From NCBI GenBank assembly GCA_002708845.1, contig PAPI01000039.1:40334-104333 (forward strand): a stretch of 64,000 nt of DNA, in the 5' to 3' direction. This document shows, piece after piece, positions 18,745-27,437 of the stretch. Both the position numbers and the translations under genes were made by a program. The stretch comes from Leeuwenhoekiella sp. Lineage in GTDB: Bacteria > Bacteroidota > Bacteroidia > Flavobacteriales > Flavobacteriaceae. Below the pieces are notes generated by a model. That model had not been told where the DNA came from and did not search any database. It was given only the letters and a program-made list of their open reading frames with translations. Numbering within the stretch: the stretch's first letter is position 1; the number at the start of each line of letters is the position of its first letter.

Positions 18745-19281
18745 ATGAAAAAGATAGTACTTCAAATCTTTTTAGTAATCTCCTTATTTGCTTGCAAAAA
18801 CGATGATGATAATGCCAATAAGAATCCTTTATCTCAATTACCACCTAAAACGCAGACTGGTGAGAATACGTTTGGTTGTCTTTTGGATGGAGAGCCTTTT
18901 ATACCTGGTGGTAGAATAAATCCATTAGATTGTTTTTACCAATTTTTGGATGGAGAGTATTATTTTTCTGTACAAGGGAGTAATAGGGATAGAGATGGTA
19001 TTAATCGTAGAATATCAATTGGAACTGAGAATTTAGAGTTAAGTGAAGGTACGACATACCCTCTATTGGAACAGGAAGATGGTAAGGCAAATGGCACTTT
19101 CTTTTATGGCACTTTCAATAGCGACACTTCAATAAATAATACTGGTGAGTTGACTATCACGAGGCTTGATACAGAAAATCAAATCATTTCTGGGACATTT
19201 TGGTTCGATGTAATTCATCCATATACAAACGAGATAGCAAAAATACGAGAAGGTCGTTTTGATATGCAATACAGTAGATAA
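18745..19281 (+). CDS. Surface lipoprotein, tandem family copy 1
   Basis: The 178-aa product has a lipoprotein signal (I-S-L-F-A-C) followed by K-N-D-D-D. An acidic stretch just after the lipid-bearing Cys is the export signal that sends lipoproteins to the cell surface in Bacteroidota. The mature part begins with T-Q-T-G-E-N-T-F-G-C-L and has a second conserved Cys about 25 residues later. It ends in S-G-T-F-W-F ... E-G-R-F-D-M. The same layout is found in the three following genes, so this is the first of four tandem paralogues in one operon (12-bp gap to the next). I know this motif pattern from flavobacterial hypothetical proteins but not a function. Confidence 0.8.
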   Translation: MKKIVLQIFLVISLFACKNDDDNANKNPLSQLPPKTQTGENTFGCLLDGEPFIPGGRINPLDCFYQFLDGEYYFSVQGSNRDRDGINRRISIGTENLELSEGTTYPLLEQEDGKANGTFFYGTFNSDTSINNTGELTITRLDTENQIISGTFWFDVIHPYTNEIAKIREGRFDMQYSR

Positions 19282-19293
19282 GTTAAAACTGCT

Positions 19294-19839
19294 ATGAAAA
19301 AGACAATTTTCCTCTTATTCTGTATGTTTTTTATAATCTCCTGCAAAAGCGATGATGATAGTAATCTTTCCCCTATCGAACAACTTCCTTCAGAGAGTAC
19401 CATCGGGGCGAACACAGCAGGCTGTTTGGTAAATGGGAAAGTTTTGATACCAAAGGGAAATGCAAATGAATCTACACTAAGATGTCAATATGCTAAAAGA
19501 GGAGATGAATATACATTTATACTATTTATAAACGAAAATACTAATCCATCCAAATCTGTTCGACTTCTTTATAGTCAAAATTATCCTTTGACAGAAAATA
19601 AAGCGATCCCCTTAACAATTCCAAATGTCAAACAATCGAGTTGGGGAGATTATTTAATCTCTGCTGGTTCACTTGGTAGATTCTCTACTAATGAGAATTA
19701 TAAGGGACAACTGCTAATTCTGGCTTTGGATGAGAAAAGACGAATTATTTCCGGCACATTCTCATTTAAAGCAGTCAATGATCAGGGTGAAATCGTCGAG
19801 GTCTCCGATGGCCGCTTTGATATGCGCTATATTCCTTAA
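19294..19839 (+). CDS. Surface lipoprotein, tandem family copy 2
   Basis: This 181-aa paralogue has the lipobox I-I-S-C followed by K-S-D-D-D. It is the most divergent of the four in the central part. The conserved N-terminal motif has changed to I-G-A-N-T-A-G-C-L-V-N-G, but the paired Cys residues and the C-terminal I-I-S-G-T-F-S-F ... D-G-R-F-D-M are kept. It lies 12 bp after copy 1 and 16 bp before copy 3. No function can be assigned. It is a small beta-rich extracytoplasmic protein by composition. Confidence 0.8.
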   Translation: MKKTIFLLFCMFFIISCKSDDDSNLSPIEQLPSESTIGANTAGCLVNGKVLIPKGNANESTLRCQYAKRGDEYTFILFINENTNPSKSVRLLYSQNYPLTENKAIPLTIPNVKQSSWGDYLISAGSLGRFSTNENYKGQLLILALDEKRRIISGTFSFKAVNDQGEIVEVSDGRFDMRYIP

Positions 19840-19855
19840 TTTATAATCCTATTAA

Positions 19856-20383
19856 ATGAAAAAAGCGGTTTTCTTCTTATTCTATATGTTTTTAATAGTC
19901 TCCTGCAATAAGGATGACGATGGCTGTAGGGGAGTAGATTGTTTACCACCTAAAACACAGACTGGTGAAAATACGTTTGGCTGTCTTTTAGATGGTAAGC
20001 CTTTCATTCTTAAAGGAGGAGTAAACCCTCTTGATTGTGTATATCAATTAATTGATGGTAAATGGTATTTTCAACTGCAAGGAAACAATGAAGATGAAAA
20101 CTTTTTAGGAAGAGCAATCATAATCAATACTATTGATAAAGAAATAGAGGAAGGTGCTTCCTATGATTTAGTTGAAGAGAAAGCTGGCAACGCTTATGCA
20201 ATATTCAGTAACAATACCATTTTTTCATTTACAAGCAGTGAAAATCCAGGCGAATTGTATATCTCAAAGTTAGATATGTCAAATCAAATAGTATCTGGAA
20301 CATTTTCATTTGAAATAGTTGATAATGAGGGCAATTTGCGCCGGATAACCGAAGGAAGATTTGATATGAGATTTACACGATAA
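19856..20383 (+). CDS. Surface lipoprotein, tandem family copy 3
   Basis: The 175-aa product has the lipobox I-V-S-C, then N-K-D-D-D-G-C. Its 5' end is a mosaic. A 43-bp block around the lipobox (19899-19941) is identical to copy 4. The next 53 bp (19943-19995) differ from copy 1 at only four positions, all silent. The rest is diverged from both. It keeps the Cys pair and the C-terminal S-G-T-F-S-F ... E-G-R-F-D-M motif. It is cotranscribed with its neighbours by spacing. Function unknown. Confidence 0.8.
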   Translation: MKKAVFFLFYMFLIVSCNKDDDGCRGVDCLPPKTQTGENTFGCLLDGKPFILKGGVNPLDCVYQLIDGKWYFQLQGNNEDENFLGRAIIINTIDKEIEEGASYDLVEEKAGNAYAIFSNNTIFSFTSSENPGELYISKLDMSNQIVSGTFSFEIVDNEGNLRRITEGRFDMRFTR

Positions 20384-20480
20384 AATATTATAAAATGAAA
20401 TGGAAAATTTTCCTCATTATCTTTACCTGTTTCCTAATCTCCTGCAATAAGGATGACGATGGCTGTAGGGGAGTAGATTG
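19899..20480 (+). repeat. 43-bp identical direct repeat in lipoprotein copies 3 and 4
   Basis: Positions 19899-19941 and 20438-20480 are identical over 43 bp, covering the lipobox and the N-K-D-D-D-G-C-R-G-V-D-C segment. The flanking coding sequence is clearly diverged, which suggests gene conversion or a recent unequal exchange rather than simple duplication. Confidence 0.85.
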
Positions 20481-20922
20481 CTTACCTATCGCGACGCAAA
20501 CGGGAGCAGGTACTTTTGGGTGTTTGGTGAATGGGGAACCTTTTGTGGATAATAGTGGAAGATTTAATTGTTTTTATCAGCTAGTTGACAATAAATATTA
20601 TTTTAATATCTCTCCAACATTCAAAAGTAAAAAACTTGTCGAGCTTGATTTGGGTAGCATAGGAATCGATTTGGAAAAAATAAAAAAATTTTCATTAAAT
20701 GATTTTTCTAGTGGCGAAGGTGGTGGTGCGGCCTTTTTTATATCAGGTGAAGGTCGAAATATTTCAACCAATTCAAATTATACTGGAAATTGCATCATTA
20801 ATAAATTTGATAACGAAAACAATATTGTTTCAGGAACTTTTGAATTTCAGGTGTTTGACGAAATTACGCAAACCTTATACACAATTACCGAAGGCCGCTT
20901 TGACGCCAAATTCACGGAGTAA
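20395..20922 (+). CDS. Surface lipoprotein, tandem family copy 4
   Basis: This 175-aa product is the last of the tandem family and lies 11 bp after copy 3. It has lipobox L-I-S-C followed by N-K-D-D-D-G-C, the T-Q-T-G-A-G-T-F-G-C-L motif, the second Cys in C-F-Y-Q, and a C-terminal V-S-G-T-F-E-F ... E-G-R-F-D-A. A Gly/Ser-rich loop with G-E-G-G-G near residue 107 is peculiar to this copy. Local base composition is AT-rich compared with the xylan locus to the left. Function unknown. Confidence 0.8.
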   Translation: MKWKIFLIIFTCFLISCNKDDDGCRGVDCLPIATQTGAGTFGCLVNGEPFVDNSGRFNCFYQLVDNKYYFNISPTFKSKKLVELDLGSIGIDLEKIKKFSLNDFSSGEGGGAAFFISGEGRNISTNSNYTGNCIINKFDNENNIVSGTFEFQVFDEITQTLYTITEGRFDAKFTE

Positions 20923-21028
20923 TTTTTAAGAAATTTATATTTAGTTAATAAGAATCAGCTACTCAGATATAACTTATACATAAGAATAAGTCAGTTTATT
21001 GAGCTGAAACTAAATTTGTTTCGAGCAT

Positions 21029-21062
21029 AAAAAAAAGCAGTTGTAACTTAATACAACTGCTT
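21029..21062 (-). terminator. Rho-independent terminator of pckA
   Basis: A 9-bp stem (AGCAGTTGT with ACAACTGCT, 8-nt loop) at 21036-21061 is followed, in the minus direction, by a run of T (21035-21029). It lies about 75 bp after the pckA stop codon. Confidence 0.8.
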
Positions 21063-21135
21063 CATTGAAAATGGAGTGAGGGAACTATAATCACTCGATC
21101 TCTGGGCAGGGAAAACCAAAAAGGAATAAAATCAA

Positions 21136-22755
21136 TTAAAAATCAAAACGCTGTGGACCTCCTCGCCGAATGTCTTCATTAGCGTAAGATTCAAATTTTT
21201 CAAAGTTTTTACGGAACGCATTTGACAGTTTAAACGCGGCCTTGTAATATGCTGCATCATCATCCCAGGTTTTACGTGGACTCAATACCTCATCAGGAAC
21301 TCCGGGGCAGGTTCTGGGTTGCGCAACTCCAAATACGGAATGAATATGGTAGTTTTCATATTTATATTCAGGATCAATGCTTCCATCAAGAATTGCATTA
21401 ATCATAGCTCTTGTATATTTAAGTTTTATACGTGTACCTACGCCGTAAGCACCTCCGGTCCATCCGGTATTGATCAACCATACAAGAGCACCGCTGCGCT
21501 TGATTTTCTCATTTAACATTTCGGCATACTTGGTGGGGTGTAAAGGCATAAAAGGGGCTCCGAAACAAGCTGAAAATGAGGGGAGGGGTTCTACAATTCC
21601 TGCTTCGGTACCGCCAAGTTTTGATGTGTATCCTGAAATAAAGTGATAGGCAGCCTGACTTGCAGTCAGTTTTGAAACGGGCGGTAATACGCCAAAAGCA
21701 TCTGCGGTAAGGAAAAAGATATTTTTTGGGGTGCCTGCTACAGAGGGGATCTGTATATTGTCAATATGGTTAATGGGATAACTTACCCGGGTATTTTGAG
21801 TAATCGAGGTATCTTCAAAATCGACTACCCCATTTTCATCCATAATTACGTTTTCTAAAATAGCACCTTTCTTAATCGCGCCATAAATTTCGGGTTCCTG
21901 CTCTTCAGAAAGATTGATCACTTTTGCATAGCAACCGCCTTCAAAATTAAAAACACCGTTTTCTGAAGTCCAGCCGTGCTCATCATCACCGATTAGCTTC
22001 CGATTTTGGTCTGTAGAAAGCGTTGTCTTACCGGTGCCCGAAAGGCCAAAAAAGATTGCGGTATCGCCATCCTCTCCCACATTTGCAGAACAATGCATGG
22101 GCAGTGCATCCCTGTAAACGGGTAAGATAAAATTCAATGCTGAGAAAATACCTTTTTTGATTTCGCCGGTATACCCGGTTCCTCCTATTAGTGCAATTTT
22201 CTTTGTGAAATTTAATATTGCAAAATTATGTTGTCTGGTACCATCTACTTCCGCATCAGCCATAAAGCCGGGAGCATTGATAACCGTCCACTCCGGGGTA
22301 AAATCTTTAAGCTCATCTTCAGTAGGTCTTAAAAACATATTATAGGCAAACATGTTAGACCAGGGGTATTCATTGATTACCCTTATGTTCAAACGATACT
22401 CTTTTTCTGCACATGCATAAGCATCCCTAACATAAAGTTCCTTATCATTCAGATATTCAATTACCTTATCATAAAGCGCATCAAAAGCATCACTTTCAAA
22501 AGGAATATTAATGTTACCCCACCATACTCTATTTGCAGTAATATCATCTTTTACGATAAAACGATCCATAGGTGACCTGCCGGTGAACTCTCCCGTATTT
22601 ACAGCAAGAGCTCCAAGGGAGGATTCTTTGCCCATGCCTTTGTCAATTGTGATTTCATGCAATTGCTCAGGACTTAACTGATAGTGTATGTTTTGGTGTG
22701 TAATTCCGTATTCAATTAAAGATGGAGATTTGTCTGATTTGACCTGATCTATCAT
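21136..22755 (-). CDS. pckA: ATP-dependent phosphoenolpyruvate carboxykinase
   Basis: PckA converts oxaloacetate and ATP to phosphoenolpyruvate and CO2 in the cytoplasm, opening gluconeogenesis. The 539-aa length is typical. The kinase-1a/P-loop G-L-S-G-T-G-K-T-T-L-S has Lys243, and the following L-I-G-D-D-E-H-G-W is the kinase-2/metal block. The early R-S-P-x-D-R-F substrate site (T-G-R-S-P-M-D-R) is present. The gene ends in a clear hairpin terminator. It lies 273 bp after the tartrate/D-malate dehydrogenase gene on the same strand, so C4 or C3 acids from that pathway could be turned into sugar precursors here. It may well be a core gene with its own promoter, although no perfect promoter was found. 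Confidence 0.97.
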   Translation of the reverse strand: MIDQVKSDKSPSLIEYGITHQNIHYQLSPEQLHEITIDKGMGKESSLGALAVNTGEFTGRSPMDRFIVKDDITANRVWWGNINIPFESDAFDALYDKVIEYLNDKELYVRDAYACAEKEYRLNIRVINEYPWSNMFAYNMFLRPTEDELKDFTPEWTVINAPGFMADAEVDGTRQHNFAILNFTKKIALIGGTGYTGEIKKGIFSALNFILPVYRDALPMHCSANVGEDGDTAIFFGLSGTGKTTLSTDQNRKLIGDDEHGWTSENGVFNFEGGCYAKVINLSEEQEPEIYGAIKKGAILENVIMDENGVVDFEDTSITQNTRVSYPINHIDNIQIPSVAGTPKNIFFLTADAFGVLPPVSKLTASQAAYHFISGYTSKLGGTEAGIVEPLPSFSACFGAPFMPLHPTKYAEMLNEKIKRSGALVWLINTGWTGGAYGVGTRIKLKYTRAMINAILDGSIDPEYKYENYHIHSVFGVAQPRTCPGVPDEVLSPRKTWDDDAAYYKAAFKLSNAFRKNFEKFESYANEDIRRGGPQRFDF

Positions 22756-23028
22756 AAGAAGTGTTTTTAGTTATTTTAGGTGTAGCTGATAAGCGAAAAC
22801 GTTTGCTAAACCCAATATTCTTTTAATCTCTTTATTATAGGATGCAGGTTTTGGTAAATACCCCTATCCATTTTGGAATGAATCTCGAAGTAAAGCTTCC
22901 GGAAACGTTAACAGCCAGACGGATTTTTACGGTCTCTAACAACACTAAATCAGTATCAATACGTTACTACAGCACAAAATTCAGGTCGTTTTCAGGATCT
23001 TTCTTGCAAAAAGTCCGTTTGTCAACCC

Positions 23029-24087
23029 TTATTTGGTTTTTATGTTTTGAATTAAAGCATCTGTTACGCCTACAGTTGAAGCATTTCCGCCTAAATCTGG
23101 CGTTAAAACTTTACCCTCACCCGTAAGTTTCTCAATGGCATTTTCTATCAGTTCAGCAGCTTCATGTTCACCAAAATGCGTCAACATCATCGCCGCAGTC
23201 CAAACAGAAGCGATGGGATTTGCAACATTCTTACCAGCAATATCTGGTGCGCTGCCGTGTACGGGTTCAAACATGCTCGGAAACTCTTTTTCCAGGTTTA
23301 AATTGGCCCCAGGGGCAATACCCATACCACCTATTACAGCAGGCCCCAAATCGGAAAGGATATCACCAAAAAGATTGCTTGCTACAACTACATCAAATTC
23401 GTGAGGTCTTGTTACAAAATGAGCGGTCAGAATATCTATGTGAAACTGAGATTGTACTACGTCTGGATACAATTTACCTATGGCCTTAAATCGCTCGTCC
23501 CAATAGGGCATGGTGTGAATGATACCATTGGATTTGGTTGCACTCGTCAACTTCTTATTTCTTTTGTTTGCCAATTCGTACGCATACTTCATTACCCGGT
23601 CAACCCCTCGTTTTGTAAATATGCTCTCCTGCACGACCAACTCATGTTCAGTACCTTCATTCAACCTTCCCCCGATTGACGAATACTCGCCCTCGTTATT
23701 CTCTCGAACAATGTAGAAATCTATGTTTCCAGGGTTCTTCAACGGAGAGTCAACTCCCTTAAGCAGTTTTACAGGTCTGAGGTTCACATATTGCTGAAAG
23801 GTTCTTCTGATAGGAACAAGTAAGCCCCAAAGGGAAACGTGGTCCGGAACTCCGGGATAACCAACAGCCCCAAGAAAGATACCATCACTATCTCTCAGTT
23901 TTTTCAGGCCGTCATCATCCATCATTTTTCCGTGGTTTTTATAGTATTCACACGAATAGTCATAGTGTTTATATGAAATTTCAAAACCACACTCAACCGC
24001 TACGGTATTGAGAAGCCTTATTGATTCAGGTACAACCTCTTTTCCTATTCCGTCTCCCGGTATTACTGCAACTTCATACTTTTTCAT
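23029..24087 (-). CDS. Tartrate dehydrogenase / D-malate dehydrogenase (decarboxylating)
   Basis: The 352-aa enzyme belongs to the isocitrate/isopropylmalate dehydrogenase family (G-D-G-I-G-K-E near residue 11). The subgroup is shown by D-H-V-S-L-W-G-L-L-V-P-I-R-R, Y-V-N-L-R-P-V, E-N-N-E-G-E-Y-S-S-I-G-G-R and S-A-T-K-S-N-G, which match TtuC/DmlA-type enzymes rather than LeuB. Members oxidise tartrate or D-malate with NAD, often with decarboxylation to pyruvate or glycerate, using Mn or Mg held by the N-L-F-G-D-I-L-S-D Asp residues. It follows the hydrolase gene by 1 bp, so the two form one operon. Which hydroxy acid is the real substrate cannot be told from sequence. Confidence 0.88.
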   Translation of the reverse strand: MKKYEVAVIPGDGIGKEVVPESIRLLNTVAVECGFEISYKHYDYSCEYYKNHGKMMDDDGLKKLRDSDGIFLGAVGYPGVPDHVSLWGLLVPIRRTFQQYVNLRPVKLLKGVDSPLKNPGNIDFYIVRENNEGEYSSIGGRLNEGTEHELVVQESIFTKRGVDRVMKYAYELANKRNKKLTSATKSNGIIHTMPYWDERFKAIGKLYPDVVQSQFHIDILTAHFVTRPHEFDVVVASNLFGDILSDLGPAVIGGMGIAPGANLNLEKEFPSMFEPVHGSAPDIAGKNVANPIASVWTAAMMLTHFGEHEAAELIENAIEKLTGEGKVLTPDLGGNASTVGVTDALIQNIKTK

Positions 24088-24088
24088 T

Positions 24089-24982
24089 CTAATTTTTCGG
24101 TTTTAAAGGTTTAAAAAAATCAATTAAAGCTTCGGTTGTTTCAGTAGGAGCTTCTTCCGGTAAATAATGCCCGCAGGGCAACCCCAATCCAGTCACATCA
24201 TCAGACCAGATTTTCCATTCTTCAATAACATTATATTTTCGTCCAACAAACGCTTTTTCGCCCCAAAGGCAGAGAACAGGACAGGCTAATTTTTTACCGG
24301 TATCAATATCAAACTGGTCTAACTCCAGGTCTATTGTTGCAGAAGCTCTATAGTCTTCACAACTGGAATGTATAGTCTCAGGATTAAAGCAGCGTAAATA
24401 GTGTTGTCTTGCTTCTTGAGTTATTGCGTTGTCATCCCTGCCCCATTGCCCCAATTTTTTGTTCAGGAAATATTCCGGGTCTGCACCTATCATTTTTTCC
24501 GGAATATCATAAGGTTGAATGAGGAAAAACCAATGATAATAGGCCGTTGCAAATCCCATATCGGTTGTTTTGTACATCGTGTAAGTAGGAGCGATGTCCA
24601 GAACTGCCAATTTCAAAATAACTTCAGGGTAATCTAAAGCCATACGGTGGCCCACTCTGCCACCCCGGTCATGACCGGCCAAATAGAATTGATCAAACCC
24701 AAGAGATTGCATCAATAAAATTTGATCCTTACCCATTTCGCGTTTTGAATAGGGGGAATGATCGGCGTCGGTGGGTGGATTACCACTATCTCCATAACCT
24801 CTTAAATCTGAAGCTACAACCGTAAACGATTCTGCAAGTTGGTCTGCTATTTTATGCCAGATAAAGTATGTCTGTGGATAGCCGTGTAATAAAAGTAGGG
24901 GAGGACCACTACCACCAATAACGTAGTTTATTTCAACGCTGTTAACCTGTTTAATATGATTTTTAAATGCTTTGAAAATCAT
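24089..24982 (-). CDS. Alpha/beta hydrolase, fluoroacetate dehalogenase-like
   Basis: The 297-aa protein resembles the Rhodopseudomonas fluoroacetate dehalogenase (RPA1163). Its active site lines up fully with what I know of that enzyme: nucleophile Asp105 in G-H-D-R-G-G-R, carboxylate-binding Arg106 and Arg109, acid Asp129, halide pocket His150, Trp151 and Tyr211 (C-E-D-Y-R-A), and the base His272. Epoxide hydrolases share the Asp nucleophile but not this H-W plus double-Arg pattern. The expected reaction replaces a halogen alpha to a carboxylate with hydroxyl, with inversion. The gene sits between a dicarboxylate transporter and a hydroxy-acid dehydrogenase. Real activity on halogenated acids is inferred. 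Other carboxylate-bearing esters or epoxides remain possible. Confidence 0.82.
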   Translation of the reverse strand: MIFKAFKNHIKQVNSVEINYVIGGSGPPLLLLHGYPQTYFIWHKIADQLAESFTVVASDLRGYGDSGNPPTDADHSPYSKREMGKDQILLMQSLGFDQFYLAGHDRGGRVGHRMALDYPEVILKLAVLDIAPTYTMYKTTDMGFATAYYHWFFLIQPYDIPEKMIGADPEYFLNKKLGQWGRDDNAITQEARQHYLRCFNPETIHSSCEDYRASATIDLELDQFDIDTGKKLACPVLCLWGEKAFVGRKYNVIEEWKIWSDDVTGLGLPCGHYLPEEAPTETTEALIDFFKPLKPKN

Positions 24983-24988
24983 AACTTT

Positions 24989-26458
24989 TTATTTCTTCAA
25001 ATGCTTAGGGAAACTATCTATTGCCATGTCCCATAATTCCGGAAGCAGGAAATAAACAAATAGAGTGAGTACAACTATAGAGATTATATTCATTAAAAAG
25101 CCTTTGTTCACCATATCGGGTATTCTCAGATATCCCGAACCAAATACTACCGCATTAGGCGGTGTGGCAACGGGCAACATAAATGCACAGGACGCTGCAA
25201 CAGCCGCACCTACCATGAGAACAAAAGGATGTACATCTATATTTAACGCCATTGGTGCCAAAACGGGTAACAACATGGCTGTGGTAGCCAGGTTTGAAGT
25301 AATCTCGGTTAAAAAATTGACAGCCGCTATCAGGATGAGCAACAGTAAAAATAGATGAAGCCCTGAGAGACTTCCCATTTGAGAACCTATCCATATTGCT
25401 AAACCACTGGACTCAAAACCTTGTGCGAGAGCCATTCCACCTCCAAAAAGTAAGATGATTCCCCAGGGCATTTTTACAGCTTCATCCCAATTAATCAAAG
25501 TTCTCGTCCTTTTCTTATTGGGGATAAGAAATAATAAAATGGAAAAAAATACCGCTATAATTGTATCATCAAGAGCAGGGAAAATCGCTTGTAACAGATA
25601 AGATCTTGTAATCCAGCAAAAAGCGGTCAACCCAAAAACCAGGGCGACCATTTTTTCTTCATAACTGATCTTTCCTAAATTGTTCAACAAGCGTTTAATT
25701 TCTGCTTTACCTCCCGGGAACTCCTTTTGCTTAAATGTAAATGCAGACCGGGTAAGATATGCCCAACAAATAAATAAGAGTATTAGGGAAATAGGCAAAC
25801 CAAACATAAACCACTGCATAAACGTAATTTCATAGCCATAGGTATCAGAAATTACCCCGGCCAACACTAAATTGGGAGGAGTACCTATGAGTGTCGCAAC
25901 ACCACCAATTGATGCACTGTACGCGATGGCGAGCATAAGCGCCTTGCCAAAAGTCTGGTTTTCATCTTCAACAGTATCGGGGTTATCCTGTAATTGTTTT
26001 ATGATGGCAACCCCTATAGGCAACATCATAACCGATGTTGCTGTATTGGAAATCCACATAGATAAAAATGCCGTTGCACACATAAATCCCAAAATGATCA
26101 TACGCACGTTTGAGCCTATGATGTTGATGATATTGAGTGCAATACGCTTGTGAAGATTCCATTTTTCAATAGCGATGGCAATAATAAAGCCACCCATATA
26201 CAGGAATATATATTTATGTCCAAAGGAAGCTGCCGTGGTTTCCAGATCCAATCCGCCAGACAACGGAAACAGTACCAGGGGTAGCAAGGCAGTAATTGAA
26301 ATGGGTAAAGCTTCGGTTATCCACCAGATGGCGACCCAGGCAGTACCAGCCAAAATCGCAACACCTTCTTCAGAGAGTCCTTTAGGATGGATAAATAAAT
26401 AAATCAGAAAAAAGGCAAGTGGTCCCAGAATGAGTCCGATTATTTTCTTTGTATTCAT
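24989..26458 (-). CDS. DASS-family sodium:dicarboxylate symporter
   Basis: This 489-aa inner-membrane protein has about eleven to twelve hydrophobic segments. It carries the two Ser-Asn-Thr-type substrate loops of the divalent anion:sodium symporters (VcINDY type): S-N-T-A at 137-140, and T-S-N-L-A-T near residue 387. The L-P-V-A-T-P-P-N-A-V block near the C-terminus is also typical. Known members import succinate, malate, tartrate or citrate. It lies 6 bp before the hydrolase gene and 1 bp after the AEC transporter gene, so uptake and breakdown of an acid are encoded together. Confidence 0.9.
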   Translation of the reverse strand: MNTKKIIGLILGPLAFFLIYLFIHPKGLSEEGVAILAGTAWVAIWWITEALPISITALLPLVLFPLSGGLDLETTAASFGHKYIFLYMGGFIIAIAIEKWNLHKRIALNIINIIGSNVRMIILGFMCATAFLSMWISNTATSVMMLPIGVAIIKQLQDNPDTVEDENQTFGKALMLAIAYSASIGGVATLIGTPPNLVLAGVISDTYGYEITFMQWFMFGLPISLILLFICWAYLTRSAFTFKQKEFPGGKAEIKRLLNNLGKISYEEKMVALVFGLTAFCWITRSYLLQAIFPALDDTIIAVFFSILLFLIPNKKRTRTLINWDEAVKMPWGIILLFGGGMALAQGFESSGLAIWIGSQMGSLSGLHLFLLLLILIAAVNFLTEITSNLATTAMLLPVLAPMALNIDVHPFVLMVGAAVAASCAFMLPVATPPNAVVFGSGYLRIPDMVNKGFLMNIISIVVLTLFVYFLLPELWDMAIDSFPKHLKK

Positions 26459-26459
26459 A

Positions 26460-27365
26460 TCAATAGATTATAAAATAAATTAGAATTACGGTCAAAATAG
26501 ATATAGGTATTCCCAGGCCGGGCATTAAAAATGATAAATCAGGTTTTAGACCCAGTTCTGCCGCAACGATCGCAATGGTATTCATAGAACCAAGGCCGGC
26601 ACCAAGCACACATACCTTTGCAACTAACGAATTATGTTCTCCCATAAAAAGGAAAAGTAAAAATATAAGAAGTGGTGCTATTATAAGTTTATAAGATTGT
26701 CCCAAAAGGAAATTTTTTTTATTGCTTTTTACAGATTTCATACTGATGTTAAGGCCTATGGTAAATAACGCCAGAAATGAAAATGGTTTTGCCAGTATGG
26801 CAAGTATCTCATTTATAGAGTCAGGAAATTTGGTATTGGTAAATAGGAATATAAATGCCAGCCCCATGGCTAAGAACGGAGGAAATACAATAATATCCTT
26901 TATAAGCCTGAGGGGACTCGTTTGCTTTTGGGCATACCAAAAACCAGTAAAGACACCTACCGTGTTACAGACGACAAACGTACCTGCGAGGGAAAGAATA
27001 ATACCCATAGCAAGACCTTTTGATCCTAAAAACATCTCAAAAATGGGAAAACCCGCAAATGAAACACTCCCTATTCCTGAGGTCATAATGAGTACGGCTC
27101 GTGTTTTTCTTTCAATAGGTTTTATCAAATTAACCAGTTCAAAGAAAAGAAAGGAAAAGCCATAAATAATCCACGGTGATACTATTAACCAGATATGTTT
27201 CTTAGAAAATTCAATCTCCGGGAGATAGCGTAGGGTTAGAATTGGGATGAAAAAATTAATAAGTAGTTTGTTGAGTTTTCCGCCTAAGCCTTCGGGCGTA
27301 ATGCTGTATCGTTTACAGAATACGCCTAACAGTAAAAACGCAAAAAGTGCTACTGTTTTTTCCAT
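26460..27365 (-). CDS. AEC-family transporter (auxin efflux carrier superfamily)
   Basis: The 301-aa protein has ten predicted membrane segments with a cytoplasmic loop in the middle, as in AEC transporters, some of which carry malate or malonate. I chose the ATG at 27365 (M-E-K-T-V-A-L-F). The next upstream in-frame start at 27410 would translate a stable RNA hairpin and give a non-hydrophobic N-terminus. The gene is 1 bp before the DASS gene and follows the TonB receptor gene by 72 bp. Direction of transport is not evident. With DASS next to it, one could act as importer and the other as exchanger. Confidence 0.82.
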   Translation of the reverse strand: MEKTVALFAFLLLGVFCKRYSITPEGLGGKLNKLLINFFIPILTLRYLPEIEFSKKHIWLIVSPWIIYGFSFLFFELVNLIKPIERKTRAVLIMTSGIGSVSFAGFPIFEMFLGSKGLAMGIILSLAGTFVVCNTVGVFTGFWYAQKQTSPLRLIKDIIVFPPFLAMGLAFIFLFTNTKFPDSINEILAILAKPFSFLALFTIGLNISMKSVKSNKKNFLLGQSYKLIIAPLLIFLLFLFMGEHNSLVAKVCVLGAGLGSMNTIAIVAAELGLKPDLSFLMPGLGIPISILTVILIYFIIY

Positions 27366-27378
27366 AACTTTAAAAGAA

Positions 27379-27398
27379 GTGGCTCCCGTAGGAGCCAC
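27379..27398 (-). promoter_or_regulatory. Stable C(UACG)G tetraloop hairpin between receptor and transporter genes
   Basis: On the minus strand GTGGCTCC-TACG-GGAGCCAC forms a perfect 8-bp stem closed by a UNCG-type loop, one of the most stable RNA tetraloops. It is followed by TTCTTTT. It lies 39 bp after the receptor stop codon and 13 bp before the AEC start. It may act as a partial terminator, an mRNA-end stabiliser or a processing site that sets unequal expression. Confidence 0.7.
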
Positions 27399-27437
27399 AA
27401 CCAGAAACAATCTAACTCAAACAACGCAATTAGATTC

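Noticed and set aside
18745-20922. The four small lipoproteins as a toxin-immunity array.
   Set aside because: No toxin domain, no variable immunity-like partner and no secretion cluster nearby; all four are the same class of surface lipoprotein.
22842-23126. A 94-codon plus-strand frame between pckA and the dehydrogenase gene.
   Set aside because: Its second half is antisense to the dehydrogenase C-terminus, and the remainder shows no recognisable protein pattern.
26722-27165. A 147-codon plus-strand frame opposite the AEC transporter gene.
   Set aside because: Antisense to a membrane protein gene; the apparent protein reflects the complement of hydrophobic codons.
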